Under the pieces are notes generated by a model, which saw only the letters and a program-made list of their open reading frames with translations, had not been told where the DNA came from and searched no databases. From NCBI GenBank assembly GCA_964444825.1, contig CAYUIS010000003.1:1-64000 (forward strand): a stretch of DNA of 64,000 nucleotides, in the 5' to 3' direction. The DNA comes from CAYUIS01 sp964444825. GTDB taxonomy: Bacteria; Chloroflexota; Anaerolineae; B4-G1. The position numbers and the translations under genes were made by a program. Below are positions 50,486 to 59,460 of the stretch, one piece after another (positions within the stretch are counted from its first letter, which is position 1; each line of letters opens with the position of its first letter).

Positions 50486-52363
50486 ATGAAATCAGGATAC
50501 ACAGGGAAGGTACTACAGATCGATCTGAGCGATGGAACAGTCGACGTGGAACCGTTGGACGAAACCTTTGCCAAGACCTACATCGGCGGGCGGGGCTTTA
50601 CGTCGAGGCTGCAATACGACCTCATCCCCAAACAAGTCGACCCCCTCGGACCGGAGAACGTGCTGATCATCGCGCCCGGTGCGTTGACGGGCACGTCGGC
50701 GCCCTCTGCCGCACGGTTCGTCGTGGCCGGACGATCCCCGCTGACCGGGATCCTTGGGGATGCCAACTCGGGTGGATTCTTTGGCGCGATGCTCAAGCGG
50801 GCCAGTTACAGTCTCGTCCTGATCCGTGGCCAATCGCCACACCCGGTCTACCTCAAGATCGACGACGACGAGGTGGAGCTGCGGGATGCACGCCATCTGT
50901 GGGGCAAGGACGTGCACGAGACCACCGACGCCATCCAGGCGGAAGGGCGAGGATTCCACGTCGCCGCTATCGGTCAGGCCGGCGAAAACCTGGTCCGCAT
51001 AGCGGCGATCATCGCCGACAAAGATCACGCTGCGGCGCGGACCGGCCTGGGGGCCGTGATGGGCGCCAAGCGGTTGAAGGCCATTGCTGTGAGATCGAGG
51101 AAAGACTTTCCCTACCGTGACCGGACTGCTTTCAAGGAACTGGTTGACGAGCTACTAGAGATCGAGCGAAATGACAGGCGGGCTCGGGACTTTTCTGCGC
51201 GTGGGACGCTTGGCACGCTGATGGACCATCACTCGGCCATCGGAGCGATGAACACGCGTAACTATCAGTATGGTCAGTTCGAAGGTAAGGAACAGATCGA
51301 TGGTCAAGCCCTCTCGGCGGAGTACCTGGTGCGGACGACCGGTTGCTACCGCTGTTCGTTGCGGGCCGACCGGTATTGTCGGGTGGAAAACGGCGAATTC
51401 GCCGGCGTCGAGGTCGGTGGACCCGAGTACAGCACAGCCGTGGCCCTGGGTTCGGGCGTGGGGGTCGACCACATCCCCGCGATCCTCAAGGGCAACGACC
51501 TAGCCAACCGGTATGGACTGGACACAATAGACCTGGGGGGCGTGATAGCCTTCAGCATGGAGCTGTATCAGCGAGGTATCCTCAGCAAAGAGGAGGCCGA
51601 CGGCCTGGATCTGACGTGGGGCAACTACCACGCGATGCTAGATTTGATCGAGCGCATTGCCTTCCGGGAGGGGCCCTTTGCCGACCTGCTGGCCAACGGC
51701 GTACAAATGGCGGCACAGGAAATCGGGCGCGGTGCGGAGCGGTATGCGGTGCACGTTAAAGGTATGACCCCTGCGCCACTCGACGCACGCCCCGTCAAGG
51801 TCTACAACTTTCGCTATGCGGTCTCACCCCGAGGCGCCGACCACCTGCGCATCTCCTGTCCGGGCGGCTATGCCCTGGACGAGCTTCCAATCCTTGAGGC
51901 GGCGGAGAAGCTGCGATACTGGCAGGGCATCATCGCCGTCCCGGATCTGATGGGGGTGTGCAAATTCGCCTACACATACTACACCGAGACGCCGGACGTC
52001 GCCATGCACAGGACGCTTGACATCGTTCCCCGGCTCTACACAGCAGCCACCGGGCTCGAGCTCACACGTGATGAACTGCTCGACACCGCCGCTCGGGTCA
52101 CCAATATCGAGCGCGCCCACAACTGCAGGTTGGGTCTAACCGCTGCCGACGACACGCTGCCGCCGCGTTTCACACAAGACCCGATGCCTGCCGGGCCTTC
52201 CAAGGGCAAGGTGTACGACATCTTGGAGCCGATGAAAGAAGCGTGGTACACGGTTCAGGGTTGGAACACGGAGACCGGAATACCGAAACGTGATCGGCTA
52301 GAGGAACTGGGGATTGGAGACATCGCCGACGATCTAGAACATCACGGTGTAGACATTTCCTAG
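50486..52363 (+). CDS. Aldehyde:ferredoxin oxidoreductase family protein (first copy)
   Basis: 625 residues from ATG 50486 (a longer frame starts at 50432 but lacks homology). AOR N-terminal domain: GRGFTSRLQYDLIPKQVDPLGPENVLIIAPG and RFVVAGRSPLTG, AKRLKAIAVRS, GVDHIPAILKGNDLANRYGLDTIDLG. The 4Fe-4S ligands are CYRC-x7-C and a fourth Cys in MGVCKFAYTYY. Members bind a tungsto- or molybdopterin cofactor and catalyse two-electron oxidations of aldehydes or reductions of carboxylates and, in class II benzoyl-CoA reductase (BamB), aromatic rings. Here it is paired with a 4Fe-4S protein and a second AOR. Substrate unknown. Confidence 0.92.
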   Translation: MKSGYTGKVLQIDLSDGTVDVEPLDETFAKTYIGGRGFTSRLQYDLIPKQVDPLGPENVLIIAPGALTGTSAPSAARFVVAGRSPLTGILGDANSGGFFGAMLKRASYSLVLIRGQSPHPVYLKIDDDEVELRDARHLWGKDVHETTDAIQAEGRGFHVAAIGQAGENLVRIAAIIADKDHAAARTGLGAVMGAKRLKAIAVRSRKDFPYRDRTAFKELVDELLEIERNDRRARDFSARGTLGTLMDHHSAIGAMNTRNYQYGQFEGKEQIDGQALSAEYLVRTTGCYRCSLRADRYCRVENGEFAGVEVGGPEYSTAVALGSGVGVDHIPAILKGNDLANRYGLDTIDLGGVIAFSMELYQRGILSKEEADGLDLTWGNYHAMLDLIERIAFREGPFADLLANGVQMAAQEIGRGAERYAVHVKGMTPAPLDARPVKVYNFRYAVSPRGADHLRISCPGGYALDELPILEAAEKLRYWQGIIAVPDLMGVCKFAYTYYTETPDVAMHRTLDIVPRLYTAATGLELTRDELLDTAARVTNIERAHNCRLGLTAADDTLPPRFTQDPMPAGPSKGKVYDILEPMKEAWYTVQGWNTETGIPKRDRLEELGIGDIADDLEHHGVDIS

Positions 52364-52382
52364 CACAAGGTGGACAACGCCA

Positions 52383-52796
52383 ATGAAACGTATCTATGTG
52401 ATCGAAGATCTTTGCAATGGGTGCCGGCTGTGCGAGACGTTCTGTTCGTCGCTGGCTGACGGGGTGTTCGACGTGGCCTATTCATCCTCGGATCGGACAC
52501 GGGCCCGGGTCAGGGTGATCAAGATCCCTGGAGAGGAAAAGGACATCCCCATAGTAGATTGTGATGGCCGATGCGTACGTCCACTGAACAGCGACGGCGG
52601 CCCAACCTGCGTCGCCGTATGCCCAACTGGCGCTCTGATCTACGCGGAACAGGAAAACGCCGTCGCCAAGCGCCTGGCGTTGGAGGAGGCCAGAGAGGCA
52701 CACGGCCTGTTCAAGGTGATCGCCCCCTGGAAGTGGCCCCTGCCCTGGCGAAAGCCTGAGACGACCCGAGGCAACAGCGGCGGAGAAGGTGCATGA
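52383..52796 (+). CDS. 4Fe-4S ferredoxin-type electron-transfer protein
   Basis: 137 residues. Cysteines in CNGCRLCETFC (about 11-21) and, after a DCDGRC segment, CVAVCPTGALIY (about 75-86) give the ligand sets of one or two cubane clusters, with the typical CPTGA. Extra residues between the two motifs and a Pro/Trp-rich C-terminal tail (about 110-137) distinguish it from a plain ferredoxin, as in HycB-like or AOR-associated subunits. Its stop overlaps the start of the second AOR gene. Probably the electron partner of the two AORs. Confidence 0.9.
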   Translation: MKRIYVIEDLCNGCRLCETFCSSLADGVFDVAYSSSDRTRARVRVIKIPGEEKDIPIVDCDGRCVRPLNSDGGPTCVAVCPTGALIYAEQENAVAKRLALEEAREAHGLFKVIAPWKWPLPWRKPETTRGNSGGEGA

Positions 52797-54742
52797 TGGC
52801 GCGAGATAACAAGGTTCAAACAATCCTGCGGGTGGATCTATCCACCGGCAGCAGTCACCTGGAGGATCTTCCGGAGGAATGGACGCGCAAGTATCTCGGC
52901 TGCCGGGGGATCAACGCACGGCTGCTGTTTGACGAGGTTCGACCCGACACGGATCCACTGGGACCTGACAACGTGCTTTTCTTTGGCACCGGCCCGATGG
53001 ATGGTGTGCCGATCGGCATGGGGCGCATGTCGGTGGCCTGCAAGTCGCCTCGGGGCAGCGTAGCGGAGGGGAGCTTTGGTGGATTCTTTGGCCCCGAGAT
53101 GCGGAGAGCCGGTGTTGACTACGTGGCGATTCGAGGTAAGGCAGATCACCCGATCTACCTAAGCATCGAGGACGGAACAGTCGAGATTCGAGACGCCACT
53201 CACCTGTGGGGCCTCAAGACAGACGAGACAGACGCAGCACTCCATCGTGAGTTCTCCGATCCAAACGTCCAGCTCCGCTACATCGGCCCTGCCGCTGAGA
53301 ACCTGGTGCATGCCAGCCCCATCTTTGGGAACCTCAACAACAGCGGGGGGCGTGCCGGGTGTGGTCAGGTGATGGGCAGCAAGCGGCTGAAAGCCATCGC
53401 CGCACGCGGATCGCAAGGGATTCGAGTTGCCGATTACGACGCCTTCCTGGAAGCCTACAAAGTACTAAGGCAGCGGTTGGATTTGGCAACGTCGCGGGAT
53501 ATGTGGACACCGGTCTGGTCCACCTACGGCGCGCCTGTGCTGGCCCGGCTGTTCCCCGACCTGGGCAACCTGATGACGCGCAACGCTCAGGAGATGAGCT
53601 GGGATTATGATAAAGCCATGCGCATCTCCGGTGAGCCCTACCTCGACGACTATGTCACCAAGGCAAAGGCCTGCTACTGCTGCCCGTGGCCCGCCTGTCA
53701 GAAGTTACACCAGATCAAATCGGGCAAGTACCAGGGCTTTAAGGGCGGCAACTACTGGGCTGCCCAGCCGGTAGCGTTTGGGTCGCTGATCGACAATGAC
53801 GATCTGGATTTGATCCTGGTGATGTCCGGGCTGTGCAACCAATATGGACTGGACGTCTTTCACGTCGGCTACACGCTGGCTTGGGCGATGGAGTGTTTTG
53901 AAAATGGCATACTGACCGAGACGGACACGGACGGGCTGGAACTCCGGTTCGGTTGCCCGGACAAGGACGGTCTGGTCGATCTGATCCGCAAGATTGCCCT
54001 ACGGGAGGGTTTTGGCGATCTGCTGGCACAGGGGTGCGCCGAGGCCGCCAAGATCGTGGGCCAGGACTCCGAGCGGTTCTGCCTGTCGGTGAAGGGCCAG
54101 GAGCTGGAGGGGATTCCCCAGCGGAACCTCTACATGGTGGCTCTGGGCATCGCTGTGAGCGAGGTAGGCCCTGATCACACACGCTGGTATCCGCCCTATC
54201 CCTGCAATCCCGGCCTCATCTCGAAGGAAGAGCTGGCAGAACTCGGTATCGATCTGGACCTGCGGCTGGCGTTCCAGGGGCGTAACCCGGAACAAAAGGG
54301 GAGATTGCTGCGCTGGTTCACTATCAGCCGGGCCGTCGTGGAAAGCATGCCCAGTTGCGTGTTCCTGGTGCGGGATACCCTGGGGCTGGACATGCGGCCC
54401 TGGTGGAATTTGTTCAACGCGGCGACCGGGGCTGATCTGGACTATGCCGAGTTCATCTTGGCGGGCGAGCGGCTCATGAACCTGGATCGGGCGTTCAACG
54501 TACGTGAGGGATACCGTCGGGCCGACGACCGTCCTCCGATCCGAATGTCCACCGAGGATGTGCCTGGCTTTGGATACCCCAAGCTGGCTCCAGAGGTGTT
54601 TGAGCCGATGTTGGACGAATACTATGAGGCAAATGGGTGGAGCGCGGACACATCGATTCCAACACGTGGTAAACTGGAGGAACTGGGAATAAGCGACGTG
54701 GCCGACGAGCTCGACGCATTGGGAATCGAGGTGGCACAATGA
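52793..54742 (+). CDS. Aldehyde:ferredoxin oxidoreductase family protein (second copy)
   Basis: 649 residues from ATG 52793 (a second ATG follows at once). AOR family features: GCRGINARLLFDEVRPDTDPLGPDN, FGTGPMDGVPIGMGRMSVACKSPRGSVAEGSFGGFFGPEMRRAGVDYVAIRGKADH, SKRLKAIAARGS, Fe-S ligands in CYCCPWPAC and a fourth Cys in MPSCVFLVRD. It is clearly distinct from the first copy, so the two are likely separate functional units or a heteromer as in some BamB-type and W-containing oxidoreductases. Ends with the MoaD-like gene overlapping (ATGA). Confidence 0.92.
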   Translation: MMARDNKVQTILRVDLSTGSSHLEDLPEEWTRKYLGCRGINARLLFDEVRPDTDPLGPDNVLFFGTGPMDGVPIGMGRMSVACKSPRGSVAEGSFGGFFGPEMRRAGVDYVAIRGKADHPIYLSIEDGTVEIRDATHLWGLKTDETDAALHREFSDPNVQLRYIGPAAENLVHASPIFGNLNNSGGRAGCGQVMGSKRLKAIAARGSQGIRVADYDAFLEAYKVLRQRLDLATSRDMWTPVWSTYGAPVLARLFPDLGNLMTRNAQEMSWDYDKAMRISGEPYLDDYVTKAKACYCCPWPACQKLHQIKSGKYQGFKGGNYWAAQPVAFGSLIDNDDLDLILVMSGLCNQYGLDVFHVGYTLAWAMECFENGILTETDTDGLELRFGCPDKDGLVDLIRKIALREGFGDLLAQGCAEAAKIVGQDSERFCLSVKGQELEGIPQRNLYMVALGIAVSEVGPDHTRWYPPYPCNPGLISKEELAELGIDLDLRLAFQGRNPEQKGRLLRWFTISRAVVESMPSCVFLVRDTLGLDMRPWWNLFNAATGADLDYAEFILAGERLMNLDRAFNVREGYRRADDRPPIRMSTEDVPGFGYPKLAPEVFEPMLDEYYEANGWSADTSIPTRGKLEELGISDVADELDALGIEVAQ

Positions 54743-55011
54743 AGCACCTCCAATTGCGATACGTCGCCCACGTCACGACACTTACCAGCGCTCTCCAGGA
54801 GAGCCACCAAACGGAGGTGGCCACTTTGCGGGAATTAGTAGACGAGTTGGATCTAGCGTATGGTGGATTTCGCAAGTTGTTTGTGAATCCCGAAACCAGA
54901 CAGTTGAATCTTAATACGATGATCTACTACAGCGATCCAGGCGAGGTCCCGATCTCGGTCATAAACCTGGATCACCCGGTGAGCGATGGCGGAACCGTCA
55001 CATTCTGGTAA
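54739..55011 (+). CDS. MoaD/ThiS-like beta-grasp protein lacking the C-terminal GG
   Basis: 90 residues, ATG overlapping the AOR stop. LRYVAHVTTLTSALQESHQTEVATLRELVDELDLAYGGF and a segment of strands to VSDGGTVTFW give the small ubiquitin-like beta-grasp outline of MoaD (molybdopterin synthase small subunit). MoaD normally continues from DGDxVxF to a terminal PPVAGG; here the protein stops at TFW, so it lacks the GG needed for adenylation and sulphur transfer. It may be a structural or regulatory variant serving the adjacent tungsten enzymes. MoaD-like genes are common beside AORs. Confidence 0.68.
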   Translation: MKHLQLRYVAHVTTLTSALQESHQTEVATLRELVDELDLAYGGFRKLFVNPETRQLNLNTMIYYSDPGEVPISVINLDHPVSDGGTVTFW

Positions 55012-55023
55012 AAGGAGCAAACA

Positions 55024-55743
55024 ATGACAAAACTGATTGATCTGAGCATGGAAGTGAGCGGGGATATGGTGGTCTTTCCTCGGGTGGCTCGCCCGATCAT
55101 GGCGATGCTGGAAAGCTGGGAGGAGTTTGCCAGCAACATCGGTGCGGCCGAGTATGGCACCACCTGGCTGACGGCCCACTATGTCGTCGTCCTGGGGGAT
55201 CACGTGGGCACTCACGTAGACTCGTTGAGGCATATGCGTGACGATGCCCCTGGCCCCGATGGGATTCCCCTGGAGTACTGTTACGGCGACGGCGTCGTCC
55301 TCGATTTCAGCGACAAACCGGTCGGCTATGGCATCACCGCCGAGGATTGCCAGAAAGAGCTGGGCCGCATCGGCTACACCCTCAAGCCACTGGACATCGT
55401 CCTCATCAAGACCGGGGCGGGGCGCTACAACACCGAGCTGCGCTACCTGACCGATCACTGCGGTATGACGGGCGAATCGACCAATTGGCTCATCGACCAG
55501 GGGATCAAGATGGTGGGCATTGATGCGGTCACCTGGGACCGCCCGGTCAAATCGATGTTCGAGACAAAAGAGTTCTGGCCGGCGCACCAGGTAATGATAG
55601 AGCGGGAGTACTATCACCTGGAGAACATGGCCAACCTGGACGCCATCCCGGTACCGTTTGGATTCAAGGTTTCTGTCTTTCCCATCAAGTGGAAGGGCAC
55701 GACGGCTGCGCCTGTACGCGCCGTGGCTATGCTGGAAGATTAG
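55024..55743 (+). CDS. Cyclase-family (kynurenine formamidase-like) metal hydrolase
   Basis: 239 residues, AAGGAGC before the ATG. The cyclase family PF04199 signature is present: DHVGTHVDSLRHMRDD (HxxTHxD, metal ligands), LIDLSMEVSGDM at the start, VLIKTGAG and GIDAVTWDRPV near the end. Members hydrolyse N-formylkynurenine, isatin and cyclic or ring-opened compounds. In this cluster it could open a ring or hydrolyse an amide/lactone intermediate; that is inference from context. Confidence 0.85.
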   Translation: MTKLIDLSMEVSGDMVVFPRVARPIMAMLESWEEFASNIGAAEYGTTWLTAHYVVVLGDHVGTHVDSLRHMRDDAPGPDGIPLEYCYGDGVVLDFSDKPVGYGITAEDCQKELGRIGYTLKPLDIVLIKTGAGRYNTELRYLTDHCGMTGESTNWLIDQGIKMVGIDAVTWDRPVKSMFETKEFWPAHQVMIEREYYHLENMANLDAIPVPFGFKVSVFPIKWKGTTAAPVRAVAMLED

Positions 55744-55758
55744 GAGCAGTTTCGGCCT

Positions 55759-56985
55759 ATGACGTGCCATGTGGCCATCTTGGGCTCACTGGACACAAAA
55801 GGGCTGGAGGTAGACTTTCTTCGGCATGTGGTCCGCGCCGAAGGGGGGCAGCCGCTCGTGGTTGACACCGGCGTCCTGGACAAGCCCACCACGGCTGCCG
55901 ACGTCACCCGGCACGAGGTGGCCCTTGCGGCAGACACTAGCATCGAAGCGCTGATCCAGCAGGGCAACAAGGCGTATGCGCTGGTGACTATGGCTGAAGG
56001 CGCCAGCGCTATTCTGCTCAAGCTGTTCCAGGCGGGGCAGTTGGGAGGCGTGCTGTCGATCGGAGGCTCCCGGGGCACGGCCCTGAGCACTCGCGTGATG
56101 CAATCTCTGCCGGTGGGTTTACCCAAGCTGATGGTCTCTACTATGGCCAGCGGTCACAATCCCTTTGGGCCTTATGTCGGCACAAGGGACATCACCCTGA
56201 TGCACTCGGTGGCGGACGTGCAGGGCATCAACGCTGTGACGCGGCCGATCTTTACCAACGCCGCAGCGGCCATCGTCGCGATGAGCCGCGTTGGTACGCC
56301 GGTTCAGCGCGGAGAGAAGCGGGTACTGACAGCCTCGATGCTCGGCGTAACAACCACGTTGGTGGGGCAGATTCAGGCGCTGATGGACCCGGAAAGGAAT
56401 GAGGTCATCGCGTTTCACGCCGTCGGTACCGGTGGGCGGGCGATGGAAGAGCTGATCGACAGCGGCCTGGTCGAAGGGGTGTTTGACGTCACTCCAGGGG
56501 AGATGACTCAGTTCATAGTGCAAGGTTCGTTTTCCGCCGGCCCAGACCGGATGAAGGCGGCTGGACGGCGAGGCATTCCCCAGGTCATCGCCCCTGGCGG
56601 CCTTGATTTTATCATCGAAGGGTCACTGGACGAATTGCCGGCCGAGTATCAAGATCGTAGGACGATGGTCCACACGCCCACGATCACGCTGGTGCGTACA
56701 TCGCCTGAGGAGATGGCGGCTGTGGCGCGCCTGATTGCGGAGCGACTGGCTGAATCCGCTGGGCCGGCAGCGATGATCCTTCCGCTACGTGCCTTTGGCT
56801 GGTTTGCAAGGGAGGGACAGCCGCTGCACGATCCCGAGTCAGACCGGGCCTTTGTCGAGACGTTCAAAGCCCACGCGCCAGCGCAGGTCAGGATCGTCGA
56901 GATGGACACGCACCTGAACGACCCGGAGGTGGGCAAGATGGCGATCCAACTGATGCACGAGATGCTGGAGCAGGGGACCAGATAG
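55759..56985 (+). CDS. Tm-1-like ATP-binding protein (UPF0261)
   Basis: 408 residues. VAILGSLDTKGLEVDFLRH, a central IGGSRGTALSTRVMQSLPVGLPKLMVSTMASG and a C-terminal LPLRAFGWFAREGQPLHDPESDRAF match the UPF0261/Tm-1 N-terminal domain family. The plant protein Tm-1 inhibits tomato mosaic virus replication, and bacterial members are uncharacterised; they are often near TIM-barrel PEP-hydrolase-like enzymes and in catabolic clusters. Probably an ATP-dependent enzyme of unknown substrate in this pathway. Confidence 0.83.
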   Translation: MTCHVAILGSLDTKGLEVDFLRHVVRAEGGQPLVVDTGVLDKPTTAADVTRHEVALAADTSIEALIQQGNKAYALVTMAEGASAILLKLFQAGQLGGVLSIGGSRGTALSTRVMQSLPVGLPKLMVSTMASGHNPFGPYVGTRDITLMHSVADVQGINAVTRPIFTNAAAAIVAMSRVGTPVQRGEKRVLTASMLGVTTTLVGQIQALMDPERNEVIAFHAVGTGGRAMEELIDSGLVEGVFDVTPGEMTQFIVQGSFSAGPDRMKAAGRRGIPQVIAPGGLDFIIEGSLDELPAEYQDRRTMVHTPTITLVRTSPEEMAAVARLIAERLAESAGPAAMILPLRAFGWFAREGQPLHDPESDRAFVETFKAHAPAQVRIVEMDTHLNDPEVGKMAIQLMHEMLEQGTR

Positions 56986-57000
56986 GAGCAAGACGCCGCG

Positions 57001-57087
57001 ATGCAGGTTCACGTGCAGCCTTTCTCTTTCCTGCGAGATGCACTCAATCACACTCCCGACGTCGGTCTGGAGAACAATCACGAATAG
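57001..57087 (+). pseudogene. Short ORF resembling the start of a MoaD protein (possible remnant)
   Basis: 28 codons, MQVHVQPFSFLRDALNHTPD, then an early stop. The first 15 residues look like the N-terminal strand-helix of a MoaD protein (V-x-V-x-x-F-x-F-L-R-D-A-L). No continuation is found in other frames. It may be the remnant of a second MoaD gene or simply chance. Confidence 0.3.
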
Positions 57088-57114
57088 ACGTGGTATTGCC
57101 GGAGGTTGACAACT

Positions 57115-57900
57115 ATGACTTTGTTTGACGCTTATCTGAATCTATACAATCTGAAGGACAAGGTGGCCCTGGTGGCCGGAGGCGGAGGTGGCATCGGCAG
57201 CGCCATCTCCGAAGGGCTGGCCGCCTACGGCGCAACCGTCATCGTATGTGATCAGGCCAGGGCGAAGGCCGAGAAGGTGGCAGCCGGGATCGAGGCTGCC
57301 GGCGGCCAGGCATGGGGCACGGAACTGGACATACTCGACTTTGAGGCTGTGCGCCGCTTCATGGGTCAGGTAATCAAGCGCTATGGTCGCCTGGACATAC
57401 TGGTGAACTGTGTAGGCACGCACAAGGAGGCCCCGGCCGAGGACTATGCCGAGGACGACTGGGATCGGGTGCTCGACCTCAACCTGAAAGCGGCCTTCTT
57501 CCTGTCCCAGGCGGTCGCCAGGGTACAGTTGCCACAAGGAGGGGGCAAACATGTCCATATCACCTCCGTTCGCAGTATGCTGGGCATCCGCCGGGGTTAC
57601 GTGGCCTACTGTTCCAGCAAGGGGGCTATGAACCTGATGATCAAACAACTGGCGACCGAATGGGCCAAGTACAACATCACGGTCAATGGCATCGCCCCGA
57701 CGTTTACGCGCACCGAGCTGGTAAAGGATTACCTGGAGGACCCCGACTTTTACAACCCTTTGGTAGCCCGCATCCCGCTGGGACGCATCTGCGAGCCGAT
57801 CGACCTGGCGGCACTGGCGATCTATCTGGCAGCGCCTGCCTCTGACTTTATCACCGGGCAGATCATCTTTGCCGATGGTGGTGTGACAGCAACCCAATAA
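57115..57900 (+). CDS. Short-chain dehydrogenase/reductase
   Basis: 261 residues from ATG 57115, GGAGG 9 nt upstream (a TTG at 57106 is less likely). Rossmann fold with cofactor loop VAGGGGGIGSAISEGL (TGxxxGxG-like), VCDQARAKAEK, NCVGTH, catalytic Ser in HITSVRSMLG, and YCSSKGAMNLM (YxxxK) with AIYLAAPASDFITGQIIFADGG at the end. NAD(P)-dependent; oxidises or reduces an alcohol or ketone. Likely a pathway step in the AOR cluster. Confidence 0.93.
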   Translation: MTLFDAYLNLYNLKDKVALVAGGGGGIGSAISEGLAAYGATVIVCDQARAKAEKVAAGIEAAGGQAWGTELDILDFEAVRRFMGQVIKRYGRLDILVNCVGTHKEAPAEDYAEDDWDRVLDLNLKAAFFLSQAVARVQLPQGGGKHVHITSVRSMLGIRRGYVAYCSSKGAMNLMIKQLATEWAKYNITVNGIAPTFTRTELVKDYLEDPDFYNPLVARIPLGRICEPIDLAALAIYLAAPASDFITGQIIFADGGVTATQ

Positions 57901-57913
57901 GGAACAGCCGATC

Positions 57914-58867
57914 ATGTCGGATAAATCGTGTGTGTTGTTTGGCGAGATATGTCGCAAAGATGTATCAGTGGCTGGAGGCAAAGGGGCCAACCTCGGGGAT
58001 ATGGTTCAGGCCAATCTCCCCGTTCCGCCTGGTTTTGTCATCTGCGCCCCGGCCTACCGGGAGGTGGTGCAGCGTTGTGACCTGACAACCAGGATCGAAG
58101 GGATGTTAGCAGGTGTGGATCACGGCGATAGCGCACAACTCCAGGCGGTCGAAGGGCAGATCCGCGAACTGTTCGAGGACATCCCGATTGCGGGTGAACT
58201 GCACCACGTGATCGTGGAACGGTACCGCGCCCTGGGTGAAAACGTGCCGGTGGCGGTTCGATCGAGCGCCACCGCCGAGGATCTGGCCGGAGCCAGCTTT
58301 GCCGGACAGCAGGAGACGTTCCTGAACGTGGTAGGCGAGGTGGAACTGCTCGACGCGGTGCGTCGATGCTGGTCCTCCCTCTACACCTCCCGGGCCATCT
58401 TTTACCGGCAACAGAGAGGCTTTGGCGATGTCGAGGTCTCGATGGCCGTGGTTGTCCAAAAGATGGTCAACTCGGAAAAGTCCGGTGTCATCTTTACGGT
58501 AGATCCCGTCTTTCGTAACCATTATCACATGGTGATCGAGGCGGTCTGGGGCCTGGGTGAGGGCGTAGTATCAGGCGCAATCACCCCCGATCACTACAAG
58601 TTGGACCGGGAGACATACGAGATCGTTTACGAATTCGTGCCCGAAAAGCGAATCATGTTCTGCCAGGGTGACGATTGCGGCATTATCGAGATGGATGTAC
58701 CGTCCGACAAGGTAACGATGCGCATCCTCACGGATGCTGAGCTACAACAACTGGTGGACATGGGCAACAAGATCGAGCAACACTTTGGCTGCCCTCAGGA
58801 TATCGAATGGGGTATCGAGAACGACGACATCTATCTCCTCCAGAGCCGGCCAATCACGAATCTGTAG
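57914..58867 (+). CDS. PEP/pyruvate-binding ATP-grasp protein, phenylphosphate synthase beta-like
   Basis: 317 residues. N-terminal domain of PEP synthase only: VAGGKGANLGDMVQANLPVPPGFVI, VPVAVRSSATAEDLAGASFAGQQETFLN, YRQQRGFGDVEVSMAVVVQKMVNSEKSGVIFTVDP and IEWGIENDDIYLLQSRPITN. It contains the ATP-binding half that phosphorylates a swivelling His, but not the His or the PEP-binding barrel. The His domain is encoded at 48673, so together they form a split enzyme like phenylphosphate synthase PpsA/PpsB. The two are separated by 7.5 kb in the same orientation. Confidence 0.85.
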   Translation: MSDKSCVLFGEICRKDVSVAGGKGANLGDMVQANLPVPPGFVICAPAYREVVQRCDLTTRIEGMLAGVDHGDSAQLQAVEGQIRELFEDIPIAGELHHVIVERYRALGENVPVAVRSSATAEDLAGASFAGQQETFLNVVGEVELLDAVRRCWSSLYTSRAIFYRQQRGFGDVEVSMAVVVQKMVNSEKSGVIFTVDPVFRNHYHMVIEAVWGLGEGVVSGAITPDHYKLDRETYEIVYEFVPEKRIMFCQGDDCGIIEMDVPSDKVTMRILTDAELQQLVDMGNKIEQHFGCPQDIEWGIENDDIYLLQSRPITNL

Positions 58868-58881
58868 AGGATGAACCCATC

Positions 58882-59394
58882 ATGACCGATTTCATCGAGT
58901 TTGACAGCTTTCTGCAGCGAGCCTGCGAACTTGGAGCCATTGAGGCCAAGATCATCGACCCTGACAGCATCGTGATTGCTGCGTGGGTCAGGCTAAAGTG
59001 CCAGTTTGGCTGTCCGCACTACAATACGCGCCATTACTGTCCACCGCATACACCCACCCCAGAGCAGATGAAGTCTGTCATCGATTGCTACTCGGTCGCG
59101 CTCCTGTTTCACAGTCTGGGCATGGAAATCAGTCCCCTGAACCTGGCGTACGAGTTGGAGCGTGAAATCTTTCTCAGCGGGTACCACAAGGCGCTTGGTT
59201 TTGGCGCTGGACCGTGCTGGCTGTGCAAGAAATGCAACCCTGAGAGCTGCATACATCCCTTGGAGGCTCGCCCTTCGATGGAAGCATGCGGCATCGACGT
59301 GTATGCTACCGTCCGTGCCCACGGATTTCCCATTCAGGTCGTGAGAGACCGGTCCGAGGTGCCCAATCGCTACGGTCTGATCCTGATCGAATAG
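58882..59394 (+). CDS. DUF2284 metal-binding protein
   Basis: 170 residues from ATG 58882. Predicted metal-binding DUF2284: CQFGCPHYNTRHYCPPHTPTPEQM and CWLCKKCNPESCIHPLEARPSMEACGIDVY, where the Cys pattern suggests an iron-sulphur cluster or zinc site. Members are common in methanogens and anaerobes. Function unknown; the gene lies between the ATP-grasp and the HPr-kinase-like gene. Confidence 0.85.
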   Translation: MTDFIEFDSFLQRACELGAIEAKIIDPDSIVIAAWVRLKCQFGCPHYNTRHYCPPHTPTPEQMKSVIDCYSVALLFHSLGMEISPLNLAYELEREIFLSGYHKALGFGAGPCWLCKKCNPESCIHPLEARPSMEACGIDVYATVRAHGFPIQVVRDRSEVPNRYGLILIE

Positions 59395-59460
59395 AGGGGT
59401 GTGGCCGCTGGATAATTCCGTCTGCTGGCAAACCGCCAGAAGGAAAAGGAGGAGAATGAT

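Noticed and set aside
57142..57990. Minus-strand ORF of 282 codons
   Set aside because: Antisense to the SDR gene and the start of the ATP-grasp gene, both of which have conserved motifs.
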